Positions 22,830-35,680 of a stretch of DNA of 64,000 nucleotides are shown here, one piece after another. Position 1 is the first letter of the stretch. Each line of letters starts with the position of its first letter. The notes under the pieces are model-generated. The model ran no database searches, was not told the DNA's origin, and saw nothing but the letters and a program-made list of their open reading frames with translations. Location: contig NZ_LTBL01000001.1 of NCBI RefSeq assembly GCF_018687785.1, positions 1,045,780-1,109,779 on the forward strand, in the 5' to 3' direction. The position numbers and the translations under genes are program-made. Origin of the DNA: Methanovulcanius yangii (GTDB lineage: Archaea > Halobacteriota > Methanomicrobia > Methanomicrobiales > Methanomicrobiaceae).

Positions 22830-24925
22830 ATGGATATGAAGTACGTTCAGACAACCTGCCCCTACTGTGGGACGGGATGTTCATTCAACCTCGTGGTCAA
22901 AGACGGCAAGGTCGTTGATACCGCACCGTATCACCGCTCCCCCGTCAATGAAGGCAAGATGTGTCCGAAAGGAACCTATGCCCACGAGTTTGTGAACAGA
23001 GAAGACCGGCTTACCGTGCCGCTCATCAAGAAGGACGGCAAGTTTGTGGAAGCCACCTGGGATGAAGCCTACAAGCTCATCGCAGAGAAATTCAAGGGCT
23101 ACAAACCCGACGAGATCGCAGTTCTTTCCTCGGCACGTACCTCCAATGAGGAGAACTACGCACTGATGAAGCTCGCACGCGGTGCATTCAAGACCCGTCA
23201 CATCGACCACTGTGCCCGTCTCTGCCACGCATCGACGGTCGCAGGTCTTGCAGCATCGTTCGGATCCGGTGCAATGACCAACTCCATTGGCGACATCGCC
23301 GAGTCCAAGTGTGTCTTTATTCTCGGGTCCAACACCTTCGAGCAGCACCCCCTCATCGGACGCCGCGTCATGCAGGCAAAGATGAACGGTGCAAAGCTCA
23401 TCTACGCTGACCCCCGATACACCTGTACCGGAAAGCAGGCAGACCTCTACATGCAGTTCCGCTCAGGATCGGATGTTGCCATCCTCAACGGAATGATGCA
23501 GGAGATCATCAAAAACGGATGGGAAGACAAGGAATTCATCGAGTCCAGGGTCAAGGGCTTCGAGGAACTCAAGGCAGAGGTCATGCAGGAGAAGTACTCT
23601 CTCGAGAACGTCGCCAAAATCTCCGGCATTCCCCCCGAACAGCTGAAGCAGGCAACCGAATGGTTTGCAAAGGCTGAGTCCGCCTGTATCCTCTACTCGA
23701 TGGGTATCACCCAGCACACCGTCGGTGTCGACAATGTGAAGTCCGTCGCAAACATCCAGATGCTCACCGGAAACCTCGGCAAGGCCGGCGCCGGTGTCAA
23801 CGCACTGCGTGGACAGAACAATGTGCAGGGAGCCTGCGACATGGGAGCACTCCCGGTCGTCTTTACCGGCTACCAGAAGGTCATCGACCCCGCCGCACAC
23901 CAGAAGTTCGCAGACGGATGGGGATTCCCCGACGGTATCTGTGAAGCCGCGAACGGATACGAAGTCACCACCATGATGGACGTCCTCACCGACAAGCCCG
24001 GTGAACTCAAGGCAATGTACATCATGGGCGAGAACCCGCTCATCTCCGACCCGGACCTCACTCACGTCGAGCATGCATTCGAGGCAATCGAGTTCCTCGT
24101 CGTCCAGGATATCTTCCTGACCGAGACCGCACAGTATGCAGACGTTGTCCTGCCCGCCACCTGCTACGCAGAGAAGGACGGCACCCAGACCTCCACCGAA
24201 CGCCGCGTTCAGATGTGGAGAAAGGCACAGGACCCGCCCGGACAGGCAAAGGTCGACTGGAAGATCATCGCAGAAGTCGGTGCCGCAATGGGCTACCCCG
24301 AGCAGTTCGCATGGGAGTCCGCAGAGGACGTCTTCAACGAGATGGCAGGGCTCACCCCGTCCTACCACGGCATGACCTACGAGCGGCTCAACAAGCCCGA
24401 GGCACTCCACTGGCCATGCCCCACCGAGGAGCACCCCGGCACACCGATCCTGCACATCGGCAAGTTCTCCCACCCCGACGGCATGGGTGTCATGCACGTC
24501 TGTGAGTATAAGCCGCCCGCAGAAGTCCCCGACGAGGAGTACCCGTACATCCTCACCACCGGACGCTGTATCTGGCACTGGCACACCGGTTCCATGACCC
24601 GCCGGTCCGCGACCCTCGACCACGAGGTCCCGACCGGATGGATCGAGATCAACACCGAGGATGCAGCAGCCCTCGGCATCAAGGACAAGGAAGTCGTCAA
24701 GGCAATCACCCGTCGTGGAGAAGTCGAAGTACCTGCAAAGGTCACCGACGAGATCATGAAGGGCGTCATGTTCATGCCGTTCCACTTCGTCGAGTGTGCA
24801 GCAAACAGGCTGACCAACAACGCACTGGACCCAATCGCTAAGATTCCGGAGTTCAAGGCCTGTTCAATCAAAGTTGAAAAGATCCAGGAGGCCTGAAAAT
24901 GGTAGCAAAAGGCGATATGGTATAT
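22809..24925 (+). repeat. Near-identical fdhA repeat, first member
   Basis: About 2.1 kb that recurs at 26197-28313 in the same direction. It begins in the leader at CTTTTGTTAGAGG, covers all of fdhA and stops about 27 bases inside fdhB. By eye I count about 14 base differences, all third-codon and silent; roughly 850 bases in the middle (about 23185-24035) show none. Sequence outside the block is unrelated upstream and only moderately similar downstream. Confidence 0.92.
22830..24896 (+). CDS. fdhA: Formate dehydrogenase alpha subunit, copy 1
   Basis: Catalytic molybdopterin subunit oxidising formate to CO2. 688 residues from ATG 22830 (GAGGT upstream; an in-frame ATG follows two codons later). 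A [4Fe-4S] cluster is bound by Cys10, 13, 17 and 45 (CPYCGTGC ... MCPKGTY). The active site has Cys132 in ARLCHASTVAGL, at the place where selenoproteins have Sec, so this is the Cys form. The molybdopterin domains continue with NPLISDPDL and TGRCIWHWHTGSMTRRSATL. The encoded protein is identical to that of the second copy. The fdhB ATG follows after two bases. Confidence 0.97.
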   Translation: MDMKYVQTTCPYCGTGCSFNLVVKDGKVVDTAPYHRSPVNEGKMCPKGTYAHEFVNREDRLTVPLIKKDGKFVEATWDEAYKLIAEKFKGYKPDEIAVLSSARTSNEENYALMKLARGAFKTRHIDHCARLCHASTVAGLAASFGSGAMTNSIGDIAESKCVFILGSNTFEQHPLIGRRVMQAKMNGAKLIYADPRYTCTGKQADLYMQFRSGSDVAILNGMMQEIIKNGWEDKEFIESRVKGFEELKAEVMQEKYSLENVAKISGIPPEQLKQATEWFAKAESACILYSMGITQHTVGVDNVKSVANIQMLTGNLGKAGAGVNALRGQNNVQGACDMGALPVVFTGYQKVIDPAAHQKFADGWGFPDGICEAANGYEVTTMMDVLTDKPGELKAMYIMGENPLISDPDLTHVEHAFEAIEFLVVQDIFLTETAQYADVVLPATCYAEKDGTQTSTERRVQMWRKAQDPPGQAKVDWKIIAEVGAAMGYPEQFAWESAEDVFNEMAGLTPSYHGMTYERLNKPEALHWPCPTEEHPGTPILHIGKFSHPDGMGVMHVCEYKPPAEVPDEEYPYILTTGRCIWHWHTGSMTRRSATLDHEVPTGWIEINTEDAAALGIKDKEVVKAITRRGEVEVPAKVTDEIMKGVMFMPFHFVECAANRLTNNALDPIAKIPEFKACSIKVEKIQEA

Positions 24926-26053
24926 GCAATGTCCACTGATGCCGAGATTCTTAAGAAGGGCGAGCTTGGTGGCGCCGTCACCGCACTCCAGAAATTCGCC
25001 CTCGAATCCGGCACGGTCAACGCGGTGCTGGCAGTGAAGAAGGGATATGACATCTACGATGCAACCCCTGTCCTCATCAAAGACCCGGCTGAGCTTGCAG
25101 ACACTGCCGGATCCCTCCACTGCGGTACACTGCTCGTCGCCAGCCCCATTAAGAAATATCTTGATGGCGGCAAGGACATGAAGATCGGAGTCACCGTCAA
25201 GGGCTGTGACATGATGGCATTGCTCGAACTCGCAAGACGTGGCTCGGTCAATCTCGACAACATAATAACGATCGGCCTGAACTGTGGTGGATCAGTTAGT
25301 CCTGTCTCCGCCCGAAAGATGATCGCAGACAAGTTCGGAGTCAACCCGGACGATGTGCACAAGGAAGAGATCGACAAAGGCCAGTTCATCATCGAGTACG
25401 GCGATGAGCACAAGGGCATCTCCATCGATGAACTCGAAGAGGAGGGCTACGGCCGCCGGTCCAACTGCCGGCGCTGCAAGTACAAAATCCCGAGAAATGC
25501 TGATCTTGCATGCGGCAACTGGGGTGTCATCGGCGAGAAGGCAGGTAAGGCAACCTTCATCGAAGTCTGCAGCGACAAAGGTGCAGATCTGCTCACCAGG
25601 GCTGTTGCAGCCGGTGTTGTCCAGGTCGAACCAGCCATTCCAAAGGGTGTTGAAATCCGCGGCAAGGTCGAGAATGCCATGCTCAAACTCGGTGAGAAAT
25701 GGCGTACAAATGACTTCAAAAAGCTCAGCAAGGATCTCTGGGGAACAATCAACGAGGAGACCTCCCGCTGTATCAAATGTTACTCCTGTATCGAAAACTG
25801 TCCGGTCTGTTTCAAACTCGCGGATGAACTCAAGGGAGATTCCAAGATGATCACCTCCGGAGAGATCCCGCCAAACCCCATGTTCCACATGCGCCGGTTT
25901 GCACACATCAGTGACACCTGCATCAACTGCGGCCAGTGCCAAGAGCTCTGTCCGATGGACATCCCACTTGCACTCTTCTCCCATGCCATACGGGCAGAAA
26001 GTGATGTGGAATTTGAACCGAAGCTCGGCGAGGGTTCATATAACAACAAATAA
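24899..26053 (+). CDS. fdhB: Formate dehydrogenase beta subunit, copy 1
   Basis: 384-residue iron-sulfur flavoprotein that moves electrons from FdhA to coenzyme F420 or to heterodisulfide reductase complexes. FrhB-like core with VKGCDMMAL, GLNCGGSVSPVSARKMI and NCRRCKYKIP, then two ferredoxin-type clusters at the C-terminus: CIKCYSCIENCPVC and CINCGQCQELCP. ATG 24899 directly follows the fdhA stop. The first eight codons match copy 2; beyond that the two proteins diverge clearly. A T-rich run (CTTTTCTTTTTTG) after the stop probably ends transcription. Confidence 0.95.
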   Translation: MVAKGDMVYAMSTDAEILKKGELGGAVTALQKFALESGTVNAVLAVKKGYDIYDATPVLIKDPAELADTAGSLHCGTLLVASPIKKYLDGGKDMKIGVTVKGCDMMALLELARRGSVNLDNIITIGLNCGGSVSPVSARKMIADKFGVNPDDVHKEEIDKGQFIIEYGDEHKGISIDELEEEGYGRRSNCRRCKYKIPRNADLACGNWGVIGEKAGKATFIEVCSDKGADLLTRAVAAGVVQVEPAIPKGVEIRGKVENAMLKLGEKWRTNDFKKLSKDLWGTINEETSRCIKCYSCIENCPVCFKLADELKGDSKMITSGEIPPNPMFHMRRFAHISDTCINCGQCQELCPMDIPLALFSHAIRAESDVEFEPKLGEGSYNNK

Positions 26054-26217
26054 CTTTTCTTTTTTGTTAACCATTTCAATCTAAATTCATTCTCAATCTA
26101 ATATGAGTTAAATCGACTGAATTTCCATCCTTCCACCGATAATCCTCGTAAATCGGCTGTTAAACACTAGCGTTTAAATAATTCAACATCGAACTCTTTT
26201 TGTTAGAGGTATTGATT
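26054..26217 (+). promoter_or_regulatory. Promoter region of the second fdhAB pair with an inverted repeat
   Basis: 164 AT-rich bases. The perfect inverted repeat TTAAAC-ACTAGC-GTTTAA (26160-26177) overlaps the best TATA candidate CGTTTAAATAATTC. Its centre is about 50 bases before the fdhA ATG, so a bound regulator would block the transcription factors. The first copy has no matching palindrome, which would let the two operons be controlled differently. An AACGTTTAA-like half lies upstream of fdhC. Confidence 0.5.
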
Positions 26218-28313
26218 ATGGACATGAAATACGTTCAGACAACCTGCCCCTACTGTGGGACAGGATGTTCGTTCAACCTCGTGGTCAAAGACGGCAAGGT
26301 CGTAGATACAGCACCGTATCACCGCTCCCCCGTCAATGAAGGCAAGATGTGTCCGAAAGGAACCTATGCCCACGAGTTTGTGAACAGAGAAGACCGGCTT
26401 ACCGTGCCGCTCATCAAGAAGGACGGCAAGTTTGTGGAAGCCACCTGGGATGAAGCCTACAAGCTCATCGCAGAGAAATTCAAGGGCTACAAACCCGACG
26501 AGATCGCAGTCCTTTCCTCGGCACGTACCTCCAATGAGGAGAACTACGCGCTGATGAAGCTCGCACGCGGTGCATTCAAGACCCGTCACATCGACCACTG
26601 TGCCCGTCTCTGCCACGCATCGACGGTCGCAGGTCTTGCAGCATCGTTCGGATCCGGTGCAATGACCAACTCCATTGGCGACATCGCCGAGTCCAAGTGT
26701 GTCTTTATTCTCGGGTCCAACACCTTCGAGCAGCACCCCCTCATCGGACGCCGCGTCATGCAGGCAAAGATGAACGGTGCAAAGCTCATCTACGCTGACC
26801 CCCGATACACCTGTACCGGAAAGCAGGCAGACCTCTACATGCAGTTCCGCTCAGGATCGGATGTTGCCATCCTCAACGGAATGATGCAGGAGATCATCAA
26901 AAACGGATGGGAAGACAAGGAATTCATCGAGTCCAGGGTCAAGGGCTTCGAGGAACTCAAGGCAGAGGTCATGCAGGAGAAGTACTCTCTCGAGAACGTC
27001 GCCAAAATCTCCGGCATTCCCCCCGAACAGCTGAAGCAGGCAACCGAATGGTTTGCAAAGGCTGAGTCCGCCTGTATCCTCTACTCGATGGGTATCACCC
27101 AGCACACCGTCGGTGTCGACAATGTGAAGTCCGTCGCAAACATCCAGATGCTCACCGGAAACCTCGGCAAGGCCGGCGCCGGTGTCAACGCACTGCGTGG
27201 ACAGAACAATGTGCAGGGAGCCTGCGACATGGGAGCACTCCCGGTCGTCTTTACCGGCTACCAGAAGGTCATCGACCCCGCCGCACACCAGAAGTTCGCA
27301 GACGGATGGGGATTCCCCGACGGTATCTGTGAAGCCGCGAACGGATACGAAGTCACCACCATGATGGACGTCCTCACCGACAAGCCCGGTGAACTCAAGG
27401 CAATGTACATCATGGGCGAGAACCCGCTCATCTCCGATCCGGACCTCACCCACGTCGAGCACGCATTCGAGGCAATCGAGTTCCTCGTCGTCCAGGATAT
27501 CTTCCTGACCGAGACCGCACAGTATGCAGACGTTGTCCTGCCCGCCACCTGCTACGCAGAGAAGGACGGCACCCAGACCTCCACCGAACGCCGCGTTCAG
27601 ATGTGGAGAAAGGCACAGGACCCGCCCGGACAGGCAAAGGTCGACTGGAAGATCATCGCAGAAGTCGGTGCCGCAATGGGCTACCCCGAGCAGTTCGCAT
27701 GGGAGTCCGCAGAGGACGTCTTCAACGAGATGGCAGGGCTCACCCCGTCCTACCACGGCATGACCTACGAGCGGCTCAACAAGCCCGAGGCACTCCACTG
27801 GCCCTGCCCCACCGAGGAGCACCCCGGCACACCGATCCTGCACATCGGCAAGTTCTCCCACCCCGACGGCATGGGTGTCATGCACGTCTGTGAGTACAAG
27901 CCGCCCGCAGAAGTCCCCGACGAGGAGTACCCGTACATCCTCACCACCGGACGCTGTATCTGGCACTGGCACACCGGTTCCATGACCCGCCGGTCCGCGA
28001 CCCTCGACCACGAGGTCCCGACCGGATGGATCGAGATCAACACCGAGGATGCAGCAGCCCTCGGCATCAAGGACAAGGAAGTCGTCAAGGCAATCACCCG
28101 TCGTGGAGAAGTCGAAGTGCCTGCAAAGGTCACCGACGAGATCATGAAGGGCGTCATGTTCATGCCGTTCCACTTCGTCGAGTGTGCAGCAAACAGGCTG
28201 ACCAACAACGCACTGGACCCAATCGCTAAGATTCCGGAGTTCAAGGCCTGTTCAATCAAAGTTGAAAAGATCCAGGAGGCCTGAAAATGGTAGCAAAAGG
28301 CGATATGGTATAC
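26197..28313 (+). repeat. Near-identical fdhA repeat, second member
   Basis: Second member of the direct repeat starting at 22809. Same limits: from CTTTTTGTTAGAGG in the leader to about codon 9 of fdhB. Silent differences cluster in the first 350 bases and again after about position 27435, flanking a fully identical centre, the profile expected of a gene-conversion tract. Confidence 0.92.
26218..28284 (+). CDS. fdhA: Formate dehydrogenase alpha subunit, copy 2
   Basis: 688 residues, the same protein as copy 1: [4Fe-4S] cysteines 10, 13, 17 and 45, active-site Cys132 instead of Sec, and both molybdopterin-binding domains. Start ATG 26218 with GAGGT upstream. Only silent base changes separate the two genes. 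The different upstream region and different FdhB partner suggest that the second pair serves another condition or electron acceptor while sharing the same catalytic subunit. Confidence 0.97.
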   Translation: MDMKYVQTTCPYCGTGCSFNLVVKDGKVVDTAPYHRSPVNEGKMCPKGTYAHEFVNREDRLTVPLIKKDGKFVEATWDEAYKLIAEKFKGYKPDEIAVLSSARTSNEENYALMKLARGAFKTRHIDHCARLCHASTVAGLAASFGSGAMTNSIGDIAESKCVFILGSNTFEQHPLIGRRVMQAKMNGAKLIYADPRYTCTGKQADLYMQFRSGSDVAILNGMMQEIIKNGWEDKEFIESRVKGFEELKAEVMQEKYSLENVAKISGIPPEQLKQATEWFAKAESACILYSMGITQHTVGVDNVKSVANIQMLTGNLGKAGAGVNALRGQNNVQGACDMGALPVVFTGYQKVIDPAAHQKFADGWGFPDGICEAANGYEVTTMMDVLTDKPGELKAMYIMGENPLISDPDLTHVEHAFEAIEFLVVQDIFLTETAQYADVVLPATCYAEKDGTQTSTERRVQMWRKAQDPPGQAKVDWKIIAEVGAAMGYPEQFAWESAEDVFNEMAGLTPSYHGMTYERLNKPEALHWPCPTEEHPGTPILHIGKFSHPDGMGVMHVCEYKPPAEVPDEEYPYILTTGRCIWHWHTGSMTRRSATLDHEVPTGWIEINTEDAAALGIKDKEVVKAITRRGEVEVPAKVTDEIMKGVMFMPFHFVECAANRLTNNALDPIAKIPEFKACSIKVEKIQEA

Positions 28314-29525
28314 GCATCCGCAGCCGATGCAGCAATATGCGAGAAAGGCGAATGCGGTGGCGCGGTTACGGCCCTCCTCAAATACGCTCTTGAGAGTGGC
28401 ATGGTCGACGCGGTTCTCGCAGTGAAGAAGGGCTACGATGTCTTCGATGCAACACCCGTCATCATTACCAACCCCGAAGAGATTGCACAGACGGCAGGAT
28501 CTCTTCACTGTGGTACCGTGCTCCTTCCGAAACTCATCAAGAAGTACCTTGACGGTGCACGCAATGAAAAACTTGCAATCACGCTCAAGGGCTGTGACGC
28601 AAAGGCAATGTACGAACTTGCCAAGAGGAACCAGATCAACCTCGACAATGTCGTGATGATCGGTCTCAACTGTGGTGGTTCGGTTGCACCTGTCAGCGCA
28701 CGCAAGATGATCACCGAGAAGTTCGGCATCAACCCCGACGATGTCGTCAAAGAGGAGATCGACAAAGGCCAGTTCATCGTCATCACCAAAGACGGCGAAC
28801 ACAAGGGCATCTCCATCGATGACCTCGAGGAAGAAGGATACGGACGCCGTGCAAACTGCCAGCGCTGTAAGACGAAGGTCCCCCGCCAGTGTGATGTAGC
28901 ATGTGGTAACTGGGGTGTCATCGGCGACAAGGCCGGCAAGGCAACCTTCATCGAAGTCTGCAGCGACAAGGGTGCAGCCCTCGTCGACGGAGCAGTCAAG
29001 GCCGGTGCACTCGCTACCGAGGCACCCATCCCCAAGGGCATTGAAATTCGTGGCAAGGTCGAAAACGCCATGCTCAAACTCGCTGACAAGCACCGTGCAG
29101 CACAGTTCGGCGCACTCGGCGAGAGCGAGGACCGCCTCAAGTTCATCATGGACGAGACCTCCCGCTGTATCAAATGTTACTCCTGTATCGAGAACTGCCC
29201 CATCTGCTACTGTGTCGAGTGTTCCACCAAGAAACCACACCTCGTCACTCCGGGTCAGGTTCCGCCTCCCTTCATGTTCCACCTGATCAGGTTCTCCCAC
29301 ATATCGGACTCCTGTATCAACTGTGGGCAGTGCGAAGAACTCTGTGCAATGGACATTCCGAACTCACTCTTCATGCACTCCCTCCAGGTTGAGATGGAGA
29401 AGATGTTCGGATTCACCCCTGGTGTCAACATGGATCTCCCGGTCCTCGCCCTCGTGGAGGAGCCGACCGAGCGCAAGCGTCTCAGCGACACCGGCGACGA
29501 TCAGATCTTCGACATCTTCCAATAA
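28287..29525 (+). CDS. fdhB: Formate dehydrogenase beta subunit, copy 2
   Basis: 412 residues, 28 longer than copy 1, mostly at the C-terminus (VEMEKMFGFTPGVNMDL onward). The same layout: FrhB-like flavin/F420 core with LKGCDAKAM, GLNCGGSVAPVSARKMI and NCQRCKTKVP, then CIKCYSCIENCPIC and CINCGQCEELC clusters. Cluster 1 is followed by an extra pair of Cys (CYCVECS) absent from copy 1. By eye about two thirds of residues match copy 1. A long T-run right after the stop looks like a terminator. Confidence 0.95.
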   Translation: MVAKGDMVYASAADAAICEKGECGGAVTALLKYALESGMVDAVLAVKKGYDVFDATPVIITNPEEIAQTAGSLHCGTVLLPKLIKKYLDGARNEKLAITLKGCDAKAMYELAKRNQINLDNVVMIGLNCGGSVAPVSARKMITEKFGINPDDVVKEEIDKGQFIVITKDGEHKGISIDDLEEEGYGRRANCQRCKTKVPRQCDVACGNWGVIGDKAGKATFIEVCSDKGAALVDGAVKAGALATEAPIPKGIEIRGKVENAMLKLADKHRAAQFGALGESEDRLKFIMDETSRCIKCYSCIENCPICYCVECSTKKPHLVTPGQVPPPFMFHLIRFSHISDSCINCGQCEELCAMDIPNSLFMHSLQVEMEKMFGFTPGVNMDLPVLALVEEPTERKRLSDTGDDQIFDIFQ

Positions 29526-29550
29526 TCTTTTTTTTTGTTTCTTTTCCAGA
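29526..29550 (+). terminator. T-rich terminator after the second fdhAB pair
   Basis: A run of nine T followed by GTTTCTTTTCC begins two bases after the stop codon. Archaeal RNA polymerase stops on such T-runs without a hairpin, and this one closes the fdh region. Confidence 0.6.
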
Positions 29551-30181
29551 TTCGATAAATAATTGTCCTGATTCTATTCCATAGAAATTCCAGGAGATAT
29601 CCTGCTACGATTCGATAGCAGTGAATTATGAACTGACCATCCGGTCTAAAAAATCAAATGGCTTTCACCATCAGCGATTCCCAATATTTCGATGCTTCAG
29701 TCACACCCTCCGGCCAACCGGATATGACCATTTTTCACTGTTGACAAGTAGGGTGTAAACGAATGCGAGCACCACGAGATTCCATCGATAGCGTCGTGCC
29801 GCCATAAATACTACGGCACGGGCAACCGTATTCGGCATGGTCCCGGGAGTAATTACGGACTCCACCATATTCATTGTTCGGGATTTCCATGGCTTATGAA
29901 CACCGGCATATTTTCCCTGCGCGGAACACCTGCTCCTCATCAATTGGATAAAGGGCATCAACGGATAAAAATCATTTCCATACCTTTTAGAGAAATTCCA
30001 TACATCCTCAATAGAAACTGATCCCTGATTCGCTCTGACTACCGATGATATGGATATCTCTGCATACCCAGTAATTTTCAATAGATTCAAAGAATACAAC
30101 AATCATTCATAGGAGCTGCAAACGCCCATGGCATTCGCTCCGAATACAAACATTACAGAAGAGTTTCATTTTTTTTAGTCA
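29551..30181. other. Non-coding region between fdhB and 5S rRNA
   Basis: About 630 bases with no supported gene. A 133-codon frame on the minus strand (29701-30102) has a TTG start, no ribosome-binding site and a mixed sequence (MPNTVARAVVFMAARRYRWNLVVL near the end); it might be a decayed transposase or other gene remnant but I cannot show it. The short inverted repeat GCTACGATTCGATAGC (29607-29622) is the only clear structure. It lies downstream of the rRNA operon on the minus strand, where the operon terminator should be. Confidence 0.4.
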
Positions 30182-30305
30182 GCAATTGCAGCGAGGTATG
30201 GTTCCCGAGAGCTCGCGCATCTCAGTAAAGCATACTACGTGAGAGGGCTTAACTTCCGGGTTCGGGATGGGTCCGGGTGTACCCCTCTGCTATGGCCGCA
30301 ATTAC
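30182..30305 (-). rRNA. 5S ribosomal RNA
   Basis: Reading minus, the sequence has the 5S core GGGGTACACCCGGACCCAT, CCGAACCCGGAAGTTAAGCC and the loop E / helix IV part CTGAGATGCGCGAGCTCTCGG. Ends were placed by helix I, where GTAATTGCGGC at the 5' end pairs with GCTGCAATTGC at the 3' end. Last gene of the rRNA operon. Confidence 0.92.
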
Positions 30306-30320
30306 ACGTTGTTGGTATTT

Positions 30321-30352
30321 GGTGTGCACACAGGATTTCGTCTGGGTTCTGG
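30321..30352 (-). other. 23S rRNA processing stem, 3' strand
   Basis: Pairs with 33305-33336. Reading minus, CCAGAACCCA, TCCTGT and GTGCACACC here match TGGGTTCTGG, ATAGGA and GGTGTGCAC on the 5' side. The interrupted helix enclosing 23S is the usual archaeal bulge-helix-bulge processing site cut by the tRNA-splicing endonuclease. Confidence 0.75.
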
Positions 30353-30359
30353 GGACTCA

Positions 30360-33296
<2,937 letters not shown>

Positions 33297-33304
33297 TGTG
33301 TCCG

Positions 33305-33336
33305 CCAGAACCCATTTAACGTCCTATGTGCACACC
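33305..33336 (-). other. 23S rRNA processing stem, 5' strand
   Basis: Partner of 30321-30352. Three paired blocks (TGGGTTCTGG, ATAGGA, GGTGTGCAC) separated by small unpaired segments lie just before the mature 23S 5' end, fitting a bulge-helix-bulge excision site. Confidence 0.75.
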
Positions 33337-33444
33337 TTTACCCGACCTCACAGAGTCTTTTGGACTCTCGGTCCTTCCCCGGTGACTCACGTCTCCGGGT
33401 GCATTGGAAGCGGGTTTCACAAGAATATTGTGGAACCTGCTTGA

Positions 33445-33517
33445 TGGACTTAAGGGGATTTGAACCCCTGGCCTCGGCGTTGCAAACGCCGCGCTCTTCC
33501 AGCTGAGCTATAAGCCC
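33445..33517 (-). tRNA. tRNA-Ala (TGC) in the 16S-23S spacer
   Basis: Acceptor GGGCTTA / TAAGTCC with a G-T pair, D arm GCTC...GAGC, anticodon arm CGGCG-TTTGCAA-CGCCG with anticodon TGC, T arm AGGGG-TTCAAAT-CCCCT, discriminator A. Position between 16S and 23S is typical of euryarchaea. No intron. Confidence 0.96.
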
Positions 33518-33584
33518 ACAGCTTCCGTTGTTGACACCGGCAATTTTACGTTCTGTTTAGCAACCGCATCCCCTTGATTTCTTT

Positions 33585-35052
<1,468 letters not shown>

Positions 35053-35119
35053 TGTTTTTGAAGTAGCTTCATGCAAGATTCTTGCATTCAGTGGTCTTCG
35101 GCACACATGCCTTATCGGC

Positions 35120-35130
35120 TTTATATTTGG
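35120..35130 (-). promoter_or_regulatory. Proximal rRNA promoter (TATA box)
   Basis: Reading minus, GGTTCCAAATATAAAG joins a BRE-like purine/C segment to a TATA box. Transcription would begin about 25 bases on, near 35100, leaving a leader of about 50 bases before 16S. It is the closest of four promoter-like sites and is not part of the repeats upstream. Confidence 0.6.
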
Positions 35131-35242
35131 AACCATTTCTGCTCATCATCGTGATGATGGCATTCCATGGTAAAAGGAATTAGCGGTTACTAAACAGATT
35201 TCCGCATTGCCAGTGCCAACGTCAGAACCGACACTCCCCACC

Positions 35243-35680
35243 GGAGCGGTTTCGGTTCCCCATCAAAACATCGGATTACAATATTAGTTTCGAGAGGTAA
35301 TAAACCCATCGAAACCGCTTGCATCCGACGCCGGAAGCCTTCCTGCAGAGCGGCGATTGCCACCCTGCAGAGGTATTTCCTTTGTAGTGCTAATGGCGTA
35401 TTTCGGGCACCGTTTTTTCAACGGAGCATTTTGCACCCGTTTTGTGCCCGAACCATTCGACCTAACAAGGTTGTCTTCAGAGGATATAAACCCTTCGAAT
35501 CGTTTTGTTCGGCCGACGTCCGCACCCGGAGAACCGGACAGACATCCGGTTTCGCGGTTGCGGTTCGCCACGATTGCAATGTTCGTTCTTGGCGCGGATA
35601 CGCACAAACGGAGCGCGTTGCGCCCGTTTTCGTCCCGAACCATTCGACCTAACAACATGGTATCCGGAGTGATATAAAGG
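35243..35680 (-). repeat. Three tandem repeats, each with an rRNA promoter
   Basis: Three imperfect units start near 35243, 35423 and 35610 (each with GGAGC on the plus strand), 180-187 bases apart. Reading minus, each has a TATA-like box: TTTATATC at about 35672-35679, GTTTATATCC at about 35482-35491 and the weaker GTTTATTACC at about 35296-35305. About 24 bases after the first two boxes comes the same segment TTAGGTCGAATGGTTCGGG. The 36-base blocks 35433-35468 and 35620-35655 differ at only a few positions. No protein gene is supported here; the open frames are short and unrelated. Confidence 0.7.

Noticed and set aside
23206-23245. Search for a selenocysteine codon in fdhA
   Set aside because: The active-site codon is TGC/TGT (Cys) in both copies, with no in-frame TGA.
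23463-24785. 440-codon open frame opposite fdhA (and its copy at 26851-28173)
   Set aside because: Both lie opposite fdhA and are duplicated only because fdhA is; Cys/Asp/Val-rich with no family.
22830-28284. Idea that the fdhA repeat is an assembly duplication
   Set aside because: Scattered silent differences, different upstream regions and clearly different fdhB genes show two true copies.
27765-29300. 511-codon open frame opposite fdhA/fdhB copy 2
   Set aside because: Spans two real genes on the other strand and has no recognisable motif.
29701-30102. 133-codon frame downstream of 5S rRNA, possible transposase remnant
   Set aside because: TTG start, no ribosome-binding site and no motif I can name; not called as a gene.
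35357-35677. Open frames of about 100 codons in the rRNA promoter repeats
   Set aside because: Frames are not kept between the repeats; the repeated units are explained by promoters.
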